From: Bifidobacterium breve
GTDB taxonomy: Bacteria > Actinomycetota > Acidimicrobiia > Acidimicrobiales > Acidimicrobilacustridaceae
Direction: 5' to 3'
Length of the DNA: 52,529 bases
Assembly: GCA_945860545.1 (NCBI GenBank)
Contig: CAMAQM010000013.1
Coordinates: forward strand, 1 to 52,529
The notes under the pieces were generated by a model. That model was not told the DNA's origin and did no database searches. It saw only the letters and a list, made by a program, of their open reading frames with translations. The translations under genes were made by a program, and so were the position numbers. Below, one piece after another: positions 50,961-52,529 of this stretch (within the stretch, counting starts at the first letter, position 1; each line of letters opens with the position of its first letter).

Positions 50961-52529
50961 TCAGTCGTATGTGGCCTCCTGCCACCACCGGCCACCCTCG
51001 CGGACCACCAACAAGGCAGTCCCGTTGGCACAGCGAACCTGGAGTCGGGCGCGACGCCGGTGGGCGGCAGGATCCCACCATCGTTCGTCGGCCAGCCACG
51101 GTCCGGCCCACGCCACCACGCCCTCACCTCCCACCCGGGCCGGAGGGGCGCTGAGACGCTGTCGACCGTCAACGCCGACGGTGACCCCGGAGGCATCCAC
51201 CACCTCGACGGGGACCAAGGGGTCGTGCACGGTGGCTGGCGGAGGGTGGGGCACCGCACCTGGCCAGGGGGCCTCCGGGGTGGGGACAGCACCCGGGGAG
51301 GCGTCGGCCTGCACCGCAGGGACCCGCACCACCCACTCGGCGGGACCGCGGCCACCCCGGGGTCGGGGCACCGTCACCGATCCGGGACCCAACAACGCGT
51401 CGATGCGCGACACGGCGCGCTGGGCACGTTGATCCGCAGCGCGTTCCCCACCCCACAAACCCAGTTGACGACCGGTGGCGGCAACCACCTCACCGGGGAT
51501 GAAACGGACCCTTGACACCCCGGCGGTGGGTTGGGTCGCCACCGGGCCCGACAACCAGCCGTCGAGTTGCCAGCGGACCCGTTCGACGAGGCCGGGGGCG
51601 GACCCGTCGTAACGCCACAGGCGCGAGCAGACCTCCCCATGCTCGGTCTCCATCTCGACGGTGACCGTGGCCGAGGTCGCTCCCCGCACGGCGAGACGTC
51701 GGTGGAACTCGTCGGCCGCTGGACGGGAGGCAAAGGCAATAGCGTCAGCGCGTTCCGCCGGGGGGTCGAGGGTCGCCACCACCACCAACTCGGGTGCCGG
51801 CACATCACCGAGTGCCGGCCGATCACCGGTGACGGTGACAAGGGTGTGGGCGGCCAACCCGACCGAGCCGAAACGGGCCAGGACGTCCGAGGCGGCGAGG
51901 TTGGCGAACGCCGCCACCGTGTCGATGCCCAACCGGACGAGCAGCCCAGCGAGCGCAGGATCGTCAAAGAGCACGTCCACCGGGAGCGCAGCGAGACTCG
52001 CCGGGGTCCCACCCGCAGGCACCACCAAACGGTCACCCGGATCCACTACGTGACGGGCCACCAACCGGGTTGCACCAGCACCGTCGGCCACGGCGACACG
52101 AACCCACCCCGGCCACCCCAATGCACCCACGACCTTGTCGACGGCGTCACGTACCTGCTCGGCCAGTGCCACCTCACCCCCGAAGTAACGGGCGGGGCCA
52201 CGGGTCGACAGTGCGCAGTCCCCGGGGCGTTCCATCTCCACCCGGGGACTGAAGTTCGTGACCGCGGCGACGACCGGTTCGAACCCTGCGGCCAACATCC
52301 GTGTGTCAAGGGTTCGCAACGAGAGTGCCGGGCACCGTCCCTGCGCTTCCCGACGTCGCTGGCCGGACCGCACCCCCGAACCCAACGCCGCGGGTGTCGC
52401 CGCCACCACCCGCCCGGCGTCGACGACGGCGACGAGCTCATCGGGGGCGGCACCGACTGCAACCACGGGCCACTGGTCGCACCACACCACCAGCGCCCGG
52501 GAACGTTGCGGGCCGCTCTCGTACCCCGG
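50961..52529 (-). CDS. imuB: ImuB, Y-family polymerase homologue of the SOS mutasome (5' end outside window)
   Basis: At least 522 residues; the frame stays open to the window edge with upstream residues RALVVWCDQWPVVAV, the usual ImuB start region, so only the first few codons are missing. The Y-family fold is kept (palm, HhH, little finger), but the catalytic acids are not: the region normally holding the second acidic pair reads ALSTRGPARYFGG. A clamp-binding motif QLGLWG follows the little finger, matching the QLPLWG of mycobacterial ImuB. A C-terminal domain ends WWQEATYD, as in actinobacterial ImuB. It acts as adaptor between the beta clamp, ImuA' and DnaE2. It lies 46 bases upstream of dnaE2. 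Confidence 0.92.
   Translation of the reverse strand, partial: PGYESGPQRSRALVVWCDQWPVVAVGAAPDELVAVVDAGRVVAATPAALGSGVRSGQRRREAQGRCPALSLRTLDTRMLAAGFEPVVAAVTNFSPRVEMERPGDCALSTRGPARYFGGEVALAEQVRDAVDKVVGALGWPGWVRVAVADGAGATRLVARHVVDPGDRLVVPAGGTPASLAALPVDVLFDDPALAGLLVRLGIDTVAAFANLAASDVLARFGSVGLAAHTLVTVTGDRPALGDVPAPELVVVATLDPPAERADAIAFASRPAADEFHRRLAVRGATSATVTVEMETEHGEVCSRLWRYDGSAPGLVERVRWQLDGWLSGPVATQPTAGVSRVRFIPGEVVAATGRQLGLWGGERAADQRAQRAVSRIDALLGPGSVTVPRPRGGRGPAEWVVRVPAVQADASPGAVPTPEAPWPGAVPHPPPATVHDPLVPVEVVDASGVTVGVDGRQRLSAPPARVGGEGVVAWAGPWLADERWWDPAAHRRRARLQVRCANGTALLVVREGGRWWQEATYD

Noticed and set aside
47384-51355. N-terminal extension of dnaE2 by 147 codons into imuB
   Set aside because: The extra residues have no family signal, overlap imuB in another frame, and would bypass the SOS box and -10. 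The ATG at 50914 is far better supported.

Overview
The window is a dense, GC-rich stretch of actinobacterial chromosome with 44 protein genes on both strands and no gap over 300 bases. I see no rRNA, tRNA, CRISPR array, insertion sequence or prophage. Lineage markers point to Actinomycetota: a fused E2-E1 2-oxoglutarate decarboxylase (Kgd), mycothiol S-conjugate amidase (Mca), the mismatch endonuclease NucS, a WS/DGAT acyltransferase, the ImuB/DnaE2 mutasome and many leaderless-type promoters. An Acidimicrobiia-like member seems plausible, but that is inference from gene content, not phylogeny. Both ends cut through genes: an MMPL transporter on the left and imuB on the right.

Layout. 1-10.7 kb: MMPL transporter end, kgd, a HAD phosphatase, an unusual NYN nuclease/S1/histone-H1-like fusion, EttA, a CysQ-type phosphatase, an enoyl-CoA hydratase and a methyltransferase. 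10.7-18.2 kb: a UbiB-family kinase, nucS, a split peroxisomal-type beta-oxidation pair (MaoC hydratase plus SDR dehydrogenase), and a VanW-domain protein translationally coupled to a wax ester synthase/DGAT. 18.2-22.5 kb: an apparent operon of a membrane-anchored esterase, an orphan peptide-type binding lipoprotein and a carotenoid oxygenase. 22.5-32.7 kb: the conserved translation/transcription block proS, rimP, nusA, infB, ylxP(DUF503), rbfA, truB, ribF on the minus strand. A two-gene plus-strand DUF4395-thioredoxin cassette interrupts it between infB and ylxP, and ylxR is absent. 32.8-40.6 kb: PhoD phosphatase, F420-type oxidoreductase, thioesterase, amidase, a small basic protein, thiolase, a thermonuclease-like lipoprotein and a YdjC deacetylase. 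40.6-46.7 kb, all minus: tandem GNAT, Mca, a doubled PhoU/TrkA-C protein, a doubled MgtE-type cation transporter, a FAH-family hydrolase and an acidic repeat protein. 46.7 kb to the end: an enoyl-CoA isomerase-like protein, dnaE2 and imuB.

Shared themes. Lipid turnover recurs (hydratases, SDR, thiolase, thioesterase, WS/DGAT). DNA maintenance is represented by NucS and by the mutagenic ImuB-DnaE2 pair, where a perfect actinobacterial SOS box abuts the dnaE2 -10 element.

Regulatory grammar is unusually readable. About nineteen genes carry a TAnnnT (or nAnnnT) hexamer exactly 6-8 bases before ATG/GTG, which would place the transcription start on the start codon. Genes without this arrangement tend to have a clear Shine-Dalgarno or overlap the gene before them. 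The observations I rate highest are the SOS box/-10 arrangement at dnaE2, the NYN-S1-H1-tail protein with a possible nested H1-like gene, the leaderless rule, and the doubled PhoU-TrkA / doubled MgtE pair.
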